Source: Mycocentrospora acerina
Taxonomy: Eukaryota > Ascomycota > Dothideomycetes > Pleosporales
Direction of reading: 5' to 3'
Length of the DNA: 14,989 nucleotides
NCBI GenBank assembly: GCA_022701365.1
Contig: JAKUHH010000235.1
Span: 1 to 14,989 of the forward strand
This document shows, piece by piece, positions 1-10,058 of this stretch. The first letter of the stretch is position 1. Every line of letters begins with the position of its first letter. The position numbers and the translations under genes are program-made. Below the pieces are notes generated by a model. It did not search any database and was not told the origin of the DNA. It was given only the letters and a program-made list of their open reading frames with translations.

Positions 1-300
1 ATGCTATAAGCGAGGTAAGCCACGTTGACTGTGCACGTGCTTAGTCGTTACAAGAACAGGCCTCTATAAACACACAAAACAACAAATAGCAACAGCCTAG
101 ATAGCTGCCTGCTGCAGGAGCCTTAACCTAAAGGCCTACTACAATAACATAGACCTGCTGTAGAAATAACCTATTGTTAGTAAGCTGTGTAGTAAGAGCA
201 CTACTACTGTTTTACTAGGCTTCTAGGGCCTTAGAATAAGAGAGCTTAGCTTAGGAGGAAAAACAGCACTTTATAGACTAACGTCTGCATAGGCATTATT
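1..300. other. Flank with little RIP damage, possible LTR edge near 52
   Basis: This stretch keeps many CpA, TpG and CpG steps (for example around 20-50 and 70-110) that are almost missing from 400 onward, so it has a different mutational history from the rest. On the minus strand a sequence starting TGTAACGAC at position 52 has the TG-start form typical of fungal LTRs, but no matching second end, target duplication or primer site is visible. No convincing reading frame was found. The change to the strongly mutated state occurs at about 300-340. It could be the edge of a younger insertion or the margin of a lower-copy region. Confidence 0.4.
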
Positions 301-340
301 GTATTTAGTCTAGCTAGTTAGATAGATTAATGCAATATAA

Positions 341-1330
341 ATGAAGAAAAAAAAAATTGTCTAAATTTTTATAGAAGGCATCTTTAATATCTAGAGGTAT
401 AAATATAATTGCATTTACTTGTCTAGTAACTATATTCTTAGATCTATAGTTTCTAGATATATAGCTTAGCTTACTATAGTTATAATAAGTTTATATAGAC
501 TTATTATAGCTATTATTACTGTTCTTAGTATCCTTTTGCAGATTTCTTTTATACTCTTAGTGTTTATTAATGTTATTAAGGTATATTAATTTAGGTCTTT
601 AAGAGCTATAGATTCTGTTGCTTTTTCTTTAATATCTAGATTATTATTTATAGTAAAATTGTTAAGTTATATTAGCAGTATATAGTGGTTATTAACTATA
701 ATTATTATTAGTAGATCTATATCTAGGTTAAGGTTAACTGTCTTGTTATAGTTCTATAGATAGCTTGTAGAGAGTATTATTAATACTAATTGCTACTTTA
801 ACTTGTTTGCTAAAGCTATTAAGTATAGAACTACTTCTTATAAGTTCTTCTTTAAATTTAGGCTTAAGTCTCTAGCAGAATATAGTTATAAGTGCTTTAT
901 TATTTTAGTCTATAAGTAATATATACTGCTAAAAAGTTATAGCATATTTAGCAGCAAAGTAGGTTTGCCTAAGTATTTAGATAGATCTACTAGCAGTAGT
1001 TGCTTTATTAGTAAGTCTAAACACCTTGCAAGTGTGTTCTTTAAATTTACTAAAGTCTCTTATCTAAAGCTTTAATTTGTTAGATATATTACTATTTATA
1101 CACTTAATTATAAAGCGTTTAATTTATCAAAGAGCTTATCCTCTTATATAAGTTAAAGCTAGTAAGATATATTTATCTTCTAAGATGCGCTCTCTTTAGA
1201 AGTTAAAGAAGAAGTCTAACTAGAGAAGCTATTTATTTAGTTTCTTCTTATCTCTATAATAGAAGTTAAGGTTAGTAACTTTGTAGCTTTTATAGTAGCT
1301 AATAGAGAGTTCTTAAGTACTACTAAGAGT
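341..1330. pseudogene. RIP-degraded coding relic, strand undecided
   Basis: Two exactly antiparallel frames stay unusually open for such TA-rich DNA. The plus frame begins with ATG at 341 and runs to about 1330 with roughly 9 TAA/TAG stops in the first 245 codons. Its early part is poor in acidic residues, as a shadow frame would be, but 1180-1330 has a normal acidic and basic mix. The minus frame reads from about 1100 down to about 365 with about 13 stops in 235 codons and a more natural residue composition, including short runs such as DIKEKATES and LNLKKNL. No family motif was recognised in either reading. It may be part of another repeat-borne ORF. Only a frame-aware comparison with an unmutated homologue could fix the strand. 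Confidence 0.3.
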
Positions 1331-1374
1331 AGCACTATTTCTTAAAAAGTTACTTATTTTAAGAGTATTTAAAA

Positions 1375-1862
1375 TGTTAAGATCTTGTTCTGTACTTAAT
1401 CTTAGTAGTTAAAGACCTTCTAGTACTAGTACTAATATAGAATAGGTTTAAGGTTAGTTCTTAGAGATAGATTAAGTTTAAGGAAATAAGGTTAGTTTAA
1501 AATATTTATATAGGATACACTGTATTTAAAAGTAAGAAGTAATAAGTAGATTAATTAATAAGGTTAAGTATATTACTATAAGAGTAGTGTTCCTATTATT
1601 TATATATATAATAAGGGAATCTTATAAGTCTCTTGTAAATTATAGTTATTAGTTAAGATAGCTTATAATATATAAAGTTAAGCTCTTAGCTTATAATGCT
1701 AGAAGTTAAGCTTACTTATTATATATCTTAGCTTACTCTGCTAAGAGTTAAGCTAGTTATGTAACTGCTCCTTACTAAAGGGCCTAGCCTGTACAGTCCT
1801 TTAGTTAAGGGATTTATACCTTTCTAGTTCTAGCCTAGGGGTTGTAGAACCTAATTGTAACA
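1375..1862 (-). repeat. Possible degraded LTR remnant ending at 1862
   Basis: On the minus strand, the sequence at 1862 begins TGTTACAATTAGG, an LTR-like start, and a TGTTA at 1375 on the plus strand could be the matching inverted end, giving a 488-base unit. The part at 1775-1862 keeps more GC and some CpA/TpG, as the LTR ends of copies A and B also do. Against this, no second copy, target site duplication or polypurine tract was found, and it does not resemble the 339-base LTR of copies A and B. It is therefore a weak call. No gene was recognised in this interval. Confidence 0.15.
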
Positions 1863-2173
1863 GTTTCTTTCTCTTATCCTTGCAAAACTCTTTTGTCTAA
1901 AGTTTATATTACTTTTTTCTTTTTCTTTTCTATATAGTACAAGTCTGTATCTTATTAAAATATATCTTTTTTTATATTTAAATCTTATTTATATATTACT
2001 ATAAGGTAATTTTTAACAATATTTTAACTTTTACTTTAAGAAAAATATTCCTTTACTATTACTCTAATAATTATCTCTTTTACATTAAAGTAAGTTCTTA
2101 TATAATAAAGCTTTCTCTCTAAAATCTTAATCTCTTTAGTAGTTAGGCTTAACATTCTTTGTATATATCCTCT
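1863..2173 (+). promoter_or_regulatory. Pyrimidine-rich leader upstream of the 2174 gene
   Basis: No gene is seen here. The plus strand is rich in T and C runs (1863-1930 and 2108-2160), which is common just upstream of fungal start codons, and it leads directly into the ATG at 2174. Several TATATA-like stretches exist, but in DNA this TA-rich they carry little weight. The promoter role is inferred from position only. Confidence 0.2.
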
Positions 2174-3060
2174 ATGAAGCCTTTTTATTAGTATTTTACT
2201 AATAAGTATAGCAAAACTACAATTACAACTACAACTATAACTACAACTGCAGCAGCAGCAGCAGCACCAGCAGCAGCACTAGCACTAGCACCACCAGCAC
2301 CACTAGCACCAGCACCCGCACCCTCACCTGCACCTGCCCCTATGCTGATCCCTGTCCCCTCTAGTGCCCTCCTAGTAGCCTTCTAGGTTATCTGCATATA
2401 GTGCGTGTAGGCTGTTGCCTATAGGCAATTTATTAAGTTTAAGTTTTATTTAGTAGAGTTAAAGAAATGCTGCTATTATATAAAGCAGAATAAGAAGTAT
2501 AATCTAGTAAGTATCTAAATCTTATCTTATAATCTTTAGTACTTATTTCCTAATAAGTACTATTATATATTAGACTTAAGTTTAAGATTTTTTAATAAGC
2601 CTTACACTTATAAAGTAACTCTATCTAAAGCAGTATTAATAATAAAGAAAAAATAGATATAGTTAAAGAGCTTACTACTAAAGTAGCTTATTAGCTAGTA
2701 ATATATATATAAGTAGCTAACTTTTAAGTTACTAGTATAACTATAGTAAAAGTTATACTTATATATTATTAGTTAATAAAGAAAAAGGTTTAGTCTCTAT
2801 ATGCAGAGTTAAAAGAGATCTAAAGAGTAGTAGTAAGTATAAAGGCTATAATAGAAAAGATAGAAGAGAGAATTAAAGAAATAGTAGTAAAGATAGTAGA
2901 GATAGTAGTAGTATTAGTAAAGAAGAGTAGAAGTAGTAGAAGTAAAGTAGCTATTAGAGAGAAAGTTAGTAGAAGTAGTAGTAGTAATAATATAGTAAGG
3001 TCTCTAAGTAAGAGTAAGCTAATAGAGTTTAGTAAAGATATAGTAATAAGTAGTACTTAA
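2174..3060 (+). pseudogene. Broken gene: Ala/Pro-rich N-terminus, six-Cys module, coiled-coil-like C-terminus
   Basis: The frame starts at ATG 2174 and reads a Thr/Ala/Pro-rich segment (codons about 16-57, 2219-2345). A cysteine module follows: C-x2-C at 2393 and 2402, a Tyr codon TAT where TGT is likely at 2447, then C at 2468 and mutated Cys positions (TAT) at 2477 and 2498. That gives C-x2-C-x14-C-x6-C-x2-C-x6-C. After about 2700 the readable frame shifts by one base at an AT-repeat (2700-2711). It then continues in a Lys/Glu/Ile/Val-rich, coiled-coil-like segment and a Ser/Lys-rich tail to TAA at 3058. All earlier stops are TAA or TAG, as RIP makes from Gln or Trp codons. A GTAAGT at 2507 right after the last Cys position could be a splice donor. 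The family is not identified. The cysteine spacing suggests a zinc-binding or nucleic-acid-binding role, which is inference. It is convergent with the pol end of copy A. Confidence 0.5.
2219..2345 (+). repeat. GCA/CCA/ACA triplet tract rich in unmutated CpA
   Basis: This low-complexity stretch of ACA, GCA, CCA, GCC and CCT triplets encodes Thr, Ala and Pro runs in the frame of the 2174 gene. It holds dozens of CpA steps in about 120 bases although CpA is nearly gone on both sides. It marks either a region that escaped RIP or one that was re-expanded by slippage afterwards. Confidence 0.8.
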
Positions 3061-3105
3061 ACTTTATCTAAGTTAAGTCTATTAGCATATATGTACTATA
3101 TATAT

Positions 3106-6100
3106 TTATAAATAAGAATTATAATACTTAATATAATTATCCTCTAAGTATAATATATCCTCTACTTTTTTTTAAGCTTATATCTAGCTATTAAGTCTCT
3201 ATAGTAGGCTAGCTTTATTTAGATACTTCTTATAAAAAGCCTCTAATTTATAAAAAGATCTTATAAAATTTAAAGCTTTATAATAAATAAGGTCTAAGTT
3301 AAATCTAACTTAGCTAATATAATATTTTAGAGTAAATTAGTAAACTTTACTAGTTAGTATCTCTTCTACTTTTTATTTATTAATACTATAAATTAGGTTT
3401 CTAGTAAGCTTTAGTAATTCTAATTTTAGTAAAAGGTCTTAGAAGTCTTTATATAAGATATTTAGTGTAAAGATATTATATATATATAAACCTAAAAGTA
3501 ACTTTAACTAATAAAAGTGCTTAACTTATTTAAGTACCTTAAAAGGCTCTTTCTATTATATAGATAGCTTTTAGCTAGGTCTTATAATAGTTAAGTTTTT
3601 AGTAAATAAGTATACTATATCTCTAATTTACTAATTTACTAGCTATTAGTGCTTATTAATTACAGCTTATATTTAGGCATAGGTCTTTTTTATATTATTC
3701 TCAGCTTATTACTAAGTATTATATATATAAGTTATTAATATAAAAGTGTTATAATAGTTAATTTTATTAAATTATTTAGCAGAGAGTATAATGCTCTCTT
3801 AATTCTAACTTTATCTAAGTTTACTACTAAAGAAGAGCTAGTATAAGGCTATCTTAATAGCACTATAAAAGAAAGTTATCTAACTATAGTAATTTAAAAG
3901 TAAGAAGTTACTCTTATTATCCTAGTAAAAAGATATAAAGAGCTATAATCTTTAATTAATATACTAATTTATAGTTTCTATTTAGCTATCTATTTTTTAA
4001 TAATAAGTAATAGAAAGCTTAACTTTTATACTTATAATTTAATAGAACTCTAACTAGAAACTAGAAATTAATTAGAGACTATAGTTTGATATAATTAAAT
4101 CTAAAGTATATCTAAAATAGTTTACCTATTAGATAAATAAGTTTACTATACCTTAGGTATTAATTATCTTATAATATAAGATAGTAATAGCTTATTTATA
4201 TAATAAGCTAATAATTACTATAATCTAGTTATACCTAGCTTAATCTTTTAAGAAATCTTAAAAATTTATATATAAGTGCTATATTAGTTTTTTAAAGATA
4301 AGTAATAAGTATAAGTATCTAAAGAAATAAGACTATTTTAGATATCTTTTATAATAAAAGATACAGTTTTAAATATACTGTTAATAACTAGCTTTTATAC
4401 ATTTCTAATAGTACTACTAAGCTAGTAACTAATAAGTCTTCTTAGAACTAAAGTACACTATAGAGATTTATTTATATACCTTATAAATAAGCTAAGTATA
4501 TAAAAAAGAATCTTTAGATAAGTAGAGTTAATCTTAGTAGAGTAATAGCCTATTACTAATCTAATAATTATTTAGTAGTATACTTATTATTCTTTAAGGG
4601 CTAACTAGTTTTTATAGATAACTATATCTATTAGTTCTAAAGAGGTAAAAGCTATTAAAGTTATATTTAAGTAAAAAGTATTAATAGATAATAACTATTA
4701 AACTTAAGCTTAGAAGTAAGTCTAAGCTAAATTAGTATTAATTTAGACATAAAGATAGTAAAGTCTAAGTAAGACTCTTAATTAATAATCTTCTTAAGCT
4801 AACTTTAACTAGCTTAAGTTTTATTCTTATTAGCTAAGGATATTAGCTTTCTTATTACTTTTACTTAGTATATACTTAATTTAGAAATTAAAAAAAGCTA
4901 AAGATTTATACTATTATACTTATCTAGTATTAAGTACCTTAGTAGTTATAAAATATTCTTAAGTACAGTAGTTTAAAAAGACTAAGACTTAAGTCTATAT
5001 AAAGGTTAGTTTTACTTTCTACTTTAAGAAAGCTTAAAGAAATATAAAAAGTTCCTTATTATATATTTCTTAATTAAGCTTAGCTCTAAATAAGACTTTG
5101 CTATAGAAGGCTATAAAGTACTATTTCTTATTAAAGTATTTTTATAATAAAATATTAGTAACTATACTATTTATTATTTTAGTCTTAATTTAAGTATTAT
5201 AATTAAGCTTAAAATAGTATAAAGTATATATAGCTAAAAGAGTAGTCTTAAAGTAATAAAAAGAGTCTTTGCACTTTAAGGTTTATATAAATAGTATTAT
5301 AAAGCTTTATAATATAATAAGAGGTTTTATACTTTAAAAAAAACTAGTAAAAAATTAATAGTAAAAACTTATATAGCTTAAGAAAGAATTTATACTTATA
5401 ATAGTAGTAAGTTATTTTAAGTTCTTTAAAGATTTAACCTTTTTTAAGTCTACTTTAATACTTTTATTAGTTAGTATATATCTAATGTACTTTATATAAG
5501 TAATATAGAACTTACTTTTCTTAATATCTACTTATAGACTAGTAGTATACAGTATTTCTAGTATTTACTTTATATACTATTTATAAGTAATAAAGTCTTC
5601 TAAATAAATTAAAATATTATATAAGTAGGTAATATAGAAGTTATCTAGAAAGTTAATTAATATATTATTAATATACTATTAGTAAGTAATAAGGCTGATA
5701 TAGAGGCTAAAAAGAAGTACTTTATATTTATATATTTTATAATAAGTTTAAAAGGTAGTATACTCTTTAAAATCTAGATCTATCTAAACATAGTTAAATA
5801 TAGAGTAAATATTAAACTTAGTAAAGATCTTAGTCTTTAAAAAGTAAGCTAAAAGCTTATTTATATAGAGAATTAGATTTATATTTTTTTTAGTAAGATT
5901 ATTTAATTTATAGTAGTCTATATAGCTATAGAATTCTCTGTTTACTTTTTAAATATATAAAATAAAAAAGTAAAAAGGCTTTAACTATAATTAATTAAAC
6001 CTCTCTAGAGAATATCTTAAATATAATATTTAGTGGCTTTTAGCTTTTTTATATTCTATTTATATAGAAAGCTATAACTATTTAAAAGAAGTTTAGTTAG

Positions 6101-7040
6101 TATAATCTTATAGTTATATAGTTAAAAGTCTAAAAGAAACTCTATAGCAGTCTTACTAAAAATATCTTAAAAAGTAGTAATAAAGTAGTAATTAGTCTTA
6201 TACTAAGGCTATATTATTAGAGTTATTTTCTAACTTTTTTTTATTTAAAATTTAATTAAATTTATAAAAGCTAGTAGAAAAGAATTTATTCTCTAAATAT
6301 TTTATATTAAAATAGAAAGTATTAGTAGAAATAAGAGTAATAAAAAAAGTAAGTTTAGAAAAAATAAGTTTAAGTAAAAGTTAGAAACGTTTTAGTATTA
6401 GGTCTTAAAGAATAAGAAGTAAGAACTTCTAACTTTTTAAGAGTTAAAGTATTTTTAAAATCTTATAAATAGTAGTAATTATGCTATACTTTTTTTAATA
6501 GTCTTCTTAATCTAATAGCTTTTCTTATTATATAATATTTAAAGTAATAGTTTTAGTAAAAACTATTTAGTTAAAAGTTATTAAGAGTACTAGAGTAAGA
6601 TTATATATAGTAAAATAGTATCTTAGCTAGATAATTTAAGAGTAATTTATATCTAACTATAGCTTAAAATGCTTTATCTATTTAATTCTAATAATGTAGT
6701 CTTATAAGCTAAAGTCTACTATTAGAAAGAAGTAGTTATAGATCTTTCTTTTTATTAATATTTAGATATAATTAGATATACTAATTTACTAAAGAAGAAA
6801 TTTAGCTTTAAAATCTTTTAACTATAACTTAAAATAGTAGCTTTTAAGTAAGAGTCTAAAGAGCTAATAGAATTAAAGTAGTAATTTTTAAATATAAAAA
6901 AAGATAACTTTAAGTACTAGTATTACTAAAAGAGTATAATTAGACTTTAAAGCTCTTATTATAAAAAATAGAAAAAGAAAAAAATATAGTCTCTTAAATA
7001 AGATTAAAAGGCTAACATTTAATAAGTTATAATTGTTTAA
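3106..7040 (-). pseudogene. pol: Copy A pol (PR-RT-RNase H-IN-chromodomain), RIP-inactivated
   Basis: Mirror positions of the copy B domains place protease near 6670-6935, reverse transcriptase near 5370-6080, RNase H near 4825-5300 and integrase from about 4480 downward. Seen directly are YLYN in the reverse transcriptase catalytic box (5616-5630) and an RNase H stretch at 4923-4957 matching copy B. In the integrase core, SNYSL..LISSF is recognisable as the degraded SDRGPQFISSF type, with the catalytic Asp turned to Asn. A chromodomain at about 3240-3375 begins KVEEIL and has the usual KY-hydrophobic and YYKAxNFI pattern. The tail reads on to TAA at about 3106. In-frame TAA/TAG codons stand for Gln and Trp, so no product can be made. 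The upper boundary is approximate. Confidence 0.75.
3240..3375 (-). other. Chromodomain at the pol C-terminus of copy A
   Basis: The minus strand reads KVEEILTSKVY, then TLKYYIS, then a segment resembling the WEPAxNF region with aromatic residues (IYYKALNFI), then YKLEAFYKKY. This is the order seen in chromovirus chromodomains, which guide integration to heterochromatin by reading histone methyl marks. The Trp residues of the aromatic cage are lost to TAG codons. Chromodomains occur just after integrase in this clade, and that is the position here. Confidence 0.7.
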
Positions 7041-7052
7041 GCTTAAGAAAAG

Positions 7053-8352
7053 AAGTCTTCTTAAGTATCTCTATTTTTTATTTAATTTTTTCTTTAGTTA
7101 AGTTCTCCTTCTAATTCTTTAAAGTCTTTATTAAGGTATTTTAACTTAATTTTCTATACTTAAAGTAAAAGATACTTATTTATAAAGTTTCTTAGCTTAC
7201 TATAGTAATAGTAATTACTTAGTGTTAGATTCTTCATAAAGCTTAGAGTTTTAGATATAAGCTAAAAAGTAAGTAAAAGTTAAAGTTAAGTTTAAATATA
7301 GAAGTTTACTTATTAGTATAAGTTATAGTTTATTCTTTAGAAGGACCTATAGATTAGACTTAAATTAAGTTAACTTAATTAATATATTATAAAAATTATA
7401 CTCTCTATAGTTAGGACTAAAGAATATTTCTTTTATTTTATATTAAATACTATTAGGTGTTTAACTATAAGCTTAAAAGAGTTATTTTATTATTACTTAA
7501 ATTTAAAGCTAAGTATCTATAAAGTTAGTATAATCTTTATCTATAAGTAGTAAAACTATTTTAATCTAAGTACTTATTTCTTAATAGTAGTACTTAGAAA
7601 CTATACTTTAAAAGTAAAGAAGATTTCTATTTTATTTATATAGAGTTTATTAAAAGTAGCTTTGCTTTTAGCTCTTTTATTTTTTATAATAAAATAAAAC
7701 TTAAGTAAGTTAATTATATCTTCTATAATCTTAAAATAGTTAAATAAAGTATTAGATAAGTATTAGAGCTCTAAGTACTTCTTAGCTAAACTTAAAGTAT
7801 ATCTCTAGGACAATACTATATAAGTACACTTACTCTAACATTAGTCTATATTAATCTCTAATTAGTTTTAAATTAAAGCTTACTATTACTAAAAAGTTAA
7901 GTTCTAACTATTATTAAAGATATTTATAGTAAGTATTCTTTTAAATAGTTTTATATATATAGTATTATTAAATAAAATCTTAGACTAAAATATTAAAAGT
8001 AAAAGTTATTTTAAAAGAGTTAGTAGTAATTTAGTACTAAGTAAAAGATAGTTTAAAGTAATTATAGCTTACTATAGTTCTTAAAATTCTGCTTAAAGTA
8101 AAGTAACTAATAAAGCTAAGTTCTTTTTTTCTTAGTTTAAATAAGATAGAAGCTCTATACCTATTTTTACTAGATTAAAAGTTAAAGTAAAGTTAAATAT
8201 CTATACTACAACTTTTAAGGTTAAGATTTAAGTTTATCTTAACTATTAAGTTAGTTCTTTTAAACTTAGTATAATAAAGCTAGATATTATTTTAAGTCTA
8301 ATTTTAGTAAGTTATTAGTAGTCTATAAGTTTCTACTTTAGTATACTTTTAT
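7053..8352 (-). pseudogene. gag: Copy A gag, RIP-inactivated
   Basis: It is the mirror image of the copy B gag (10571-11870). The CCHC zinc knuckle position (about 7171-7212) now reads NYYYYSKLRNFINK: the Cys positions are Tyr or Asn and the His is Asn, so it is more damaged than in copy B. The frame is closed by many TAA and TAG codons. Gag would form the capsid-like particle and package element RNA. Its location between the LTR and pol fits this role. Boundaries are inferred by symmetry. Confidence 0.65.
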
Positions 8353-8525
8353 ATAGCTATTTTAAAGTAATCTTAATATAGTAGTTAAAAAAGTTTTAAA
8401 CTTAAAGGCTTTAGTTATTAAAAAATCTTATAGATTTTAGCTATAAAAAAAAACTAGATATAATAGTATACTCTAAATTAGTTCTAAATTAAATAAAGCT
8501 TATATATAATTTAAATAAAATAAGT

Positions 8526-8864
8526 AGTAATATTATTTAAAAGCTATTACTAGCTAAGATAAGTTTTTCTATATATATAATAATACAGGTTATAAAAGAG
8601 TAATCTAAATAAAGTCTAAAGTGTCTACTACTAGGTATATAAAAGTGCTAGAACTAAAAAGTAAACTAAAGATACTTATTCTCTATACTTATAAGTCTTA
8701 TATAAAAAGATATAGAAAAACTACTTTATAAAGCTACACAGACTGCTTTTCTTATGTATCCTTTCTTAAGGTTACTATCTAAAGTAAGTATAAATTAAGT
8801 AGCTATTAGATAGGTGTTAGTTAACTTAGGGGTAATGATAGGATGTAACGTTGTGAACGTTACA
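8526..8864 (-). repeat. 5' LTR of copy A
   Basis: The LTR is 339 bases long, the same as the copy B LTR, and aligns with 10059-10397 in reverse complement along its whole length. On the minus strand it starts TGTAACGTT at 8864. The other end should be ATTACA but reads ATTACT (base 8526), a change that is not a RIP transition. The first 50 bases retain CpG and CpA, while the rest is TA-rich. The base after the LTR belongs to the interrupted spacer gene, so this copy probably inserted into that gene. Confidence 0.8.
8844..8864 (-). repeat. Palindrome at the LTR terminus
   Basis: The outermost 21 bases form a perfect hairpin with 9-base arms, TGTAACGTT and AACGTTACA, around a 3-base loop. The equivalent positions in the other LTR starts (10008-10028 and 10059-10079) carry one mismatch each. 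It is one of the few places in the element that keeps CpG. A role as an integrase recognition end or a transcription-factor site is possible but not shown. Confidence 0.7.
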
Positions 8865-8865
8865 C

Positions 8866-9862
8866 CTTGTCTCCTAGTTTACTATAAAAGAGACTGCTGC
8901 TGCTGTTACTAAGCTCTGCCTATTATGCTTAATATATATACTTAAGTATAATAGTACTGCTAAGTTTACTTATATTATAGGTTTTAAGGCTTATCTATGT
9001 TACTAGACTACTAAATATTGTTATATTCTAGTAAGCTTCTTTATATTTTCTTTTTATTTTTTTAGTTAATTCTTAGTCTTTCTAGGTTCCTTTAGCTCTC
9101 TACTTCTATACCTACTCTTTAGTAGAGATTTCTAACTATGTTTTTTATAGTAACAGCTACATTCTGCTTATCTTTAATAGTATATATACTAAGCTCTACC
9201 TCTTCCTCTAAGCTGCCTTTAAGGCCTATAGTAGTAAAGATAATTAAAGTAGTATAACTAGTAGTAATACAAAGACAGATAAGGTCTTCTACTCTTATAT
9301 CTTTTCTGCTAAAGCTGCTACTACTACCGCTTATTTAGCTATAATTATATCTTAGCTAGAGTCTTTTTAAGAGTTACTCTCTTAGTAAAAGTATATTGCT
9401 TATAGTATAGTATATCCTTTTTTCTCTATATGTATCTCTTTTTATAACTTTATTTTTATTTTTAAATTTTACAATCTTAGTGCTAGTATTATCTAAAAGT
9501 TTAAGTATTATATATATAATCTTATTTATAGTGTAGCCCCTTTTAGTCTCTTATCTAGTCCTCTCTCTTTTATAACTCTTAGTACCCCCCTTATAGTTTC
9601 CTCTTTTGCTACTCTTTTAACTTCTTTTAAGGCCTGCGCTTTTTCTCTCTTAGGTTTTACTCTTTCTTATCTTACTAAGAGTATATCTACTAATACTACT
9701 ACTTTATATAAATAGTCTGCGCATACTTAAGTTTCTTCCTTTTCTAGTAGTAGTAGTAGTAGTATTAGTTCTACTATTATCTCTGTTAAGTCCTAGTAAA
9801 CTGCCTTTAATATTAATTATAATAAAGAGTTAAGTCTTATTAAGATTTCTTTTACTAGTTAA
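8866..9862 (+). pseudogene. Broken Cys-module gene between the two LTRs, 5' end lost
   Basis: The gene reads in frame directly from the LTR edge of copy A, so its 5' part is missing. C-x2-C lies at 8917 and 8926, a Tyr codon in place of Cys at 8971, then mutated Cys positions at 8992, 9001 and 9022. The spacing C-x2-C-x14-C-x6-C-x2-C-x6-C is the same as in the 2174-3060 gene. The frame then breaks at GTAAGC (9031) and resumes one base on at 9077 after TTCTTAG, as expected for a 46-base intron. It continues as a Ser/Thr/Pro-rich chain, including a run of Ser codons at 9745-9763, to TAA at 9860. Stops inside are TAA or TAG only. Function is unknown. A zinc-binding head with a low-complexity tail is what can be seen. 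It is probably a paralogue of the 2174 gene. Confidence 0.5.
9031..9076 (+). other. Candidate spliceosomal intron in the spacer gene
   Basis: It begins GTAAGC, contains a T-rich tract and ends TTCTTAG. Removing these 46 bases joins the frame before 9031 to the frame after 9077, both of which look coding. The length is at the short end for fungal introns, and the branch site is not clear. An equivalent GTAAGT lies at the same codon position (2507) in the related gene. Confidence 0.4.
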
Positions 9863-10007
9863 GTTTTTCTTTAAGAGTGCTTATATTAACACGCTATATA
9901 TTCTTTTCTTTTTTATATAGTTATATTAGTAATAATTTATTTTTCTTTCTTTTTTCTTCCTTTTAGTGTTATTAAGGCTCTATTAAGGTTCCCTGCTAGA
10001 ACCTTAG

Positions 10008-10058
10008 TGTAACGTTCACAACGTCACATTATATCATTACCCCTAAGTTAACTAACAC
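10008..10058 (+). repeat. Extra 51-base copy of the LTR start next to the copy B LTR
   Basis: This segment repeats the first 51 bases of the LTR that starts at 10059, with a few substitutions (10059-10109), and also differs slightly from the copy A LTR start (8814-8864). It ends AACAC directly before TGTAACG. It is either a tandem duplication of the LTR end or the stub of a third LTR into which copy B inserted. If an insertion, AACAC would be the target duplication, but the far side is not in the window. Confidence 0.75.

Larger units (their letters stand above)
3106..8864 (-). mobile_element. Copy A: degraded Ty3/gypsy chromovirus, minus strand
   Basis: Reading the minus strand from 8864 downward gives a 339-base 5' LTR, gag, then pol with protease, reverse transcriptase, RNase H, integrase and a C-terminal chromodomain, the gene order of Ty3/gypsy chromoviruses. 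The 4.6 kb nearest the LTR mirrors copy B (10059-14676). Everything below about 4247, meaning most of the integrase core, the C-terminal part and the chromodomain, is preserved only here. It is extremely RIP-mutated, with almost no CpA, TpG or CpG from 4247 to 8500. No 3' LTR resembling 8526-8864 was found between 1 and 3105, so the true 3' end is unknown. The given left boundary is the inferred pol stop. Confidence 0.85.

Noticed and set aside
1640..1770. Inverted or tandem structure of GTTAAGCT/AGCTTA words
   Set aside because: The matches are short and imperfect, and such words are expected by chance in RIP-biased DNA.
2219..2345. CRISPR array or minisatellite
   Set aside because: The units are simple triplets in a coding frame with no repeat-spacer structure.
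6000..7000. Long open stretches in non-pol frames within copy A
   Set aside because: They are shadows produced by the TA-biased composition; the copy B alignment fixes the true frame.
9740..9765. AGT repeat as an independent microsatellite feature
   Set aside because: It is in frame as Ser codons of the spacer gene and is described there.
10036..10050. Telomere-like CCCTAA at the LTR start
   Set aside because: It is a single ACCCCTAAG occurrence repeated only because the LTR start is repeated; there is no tandem telomeric array.
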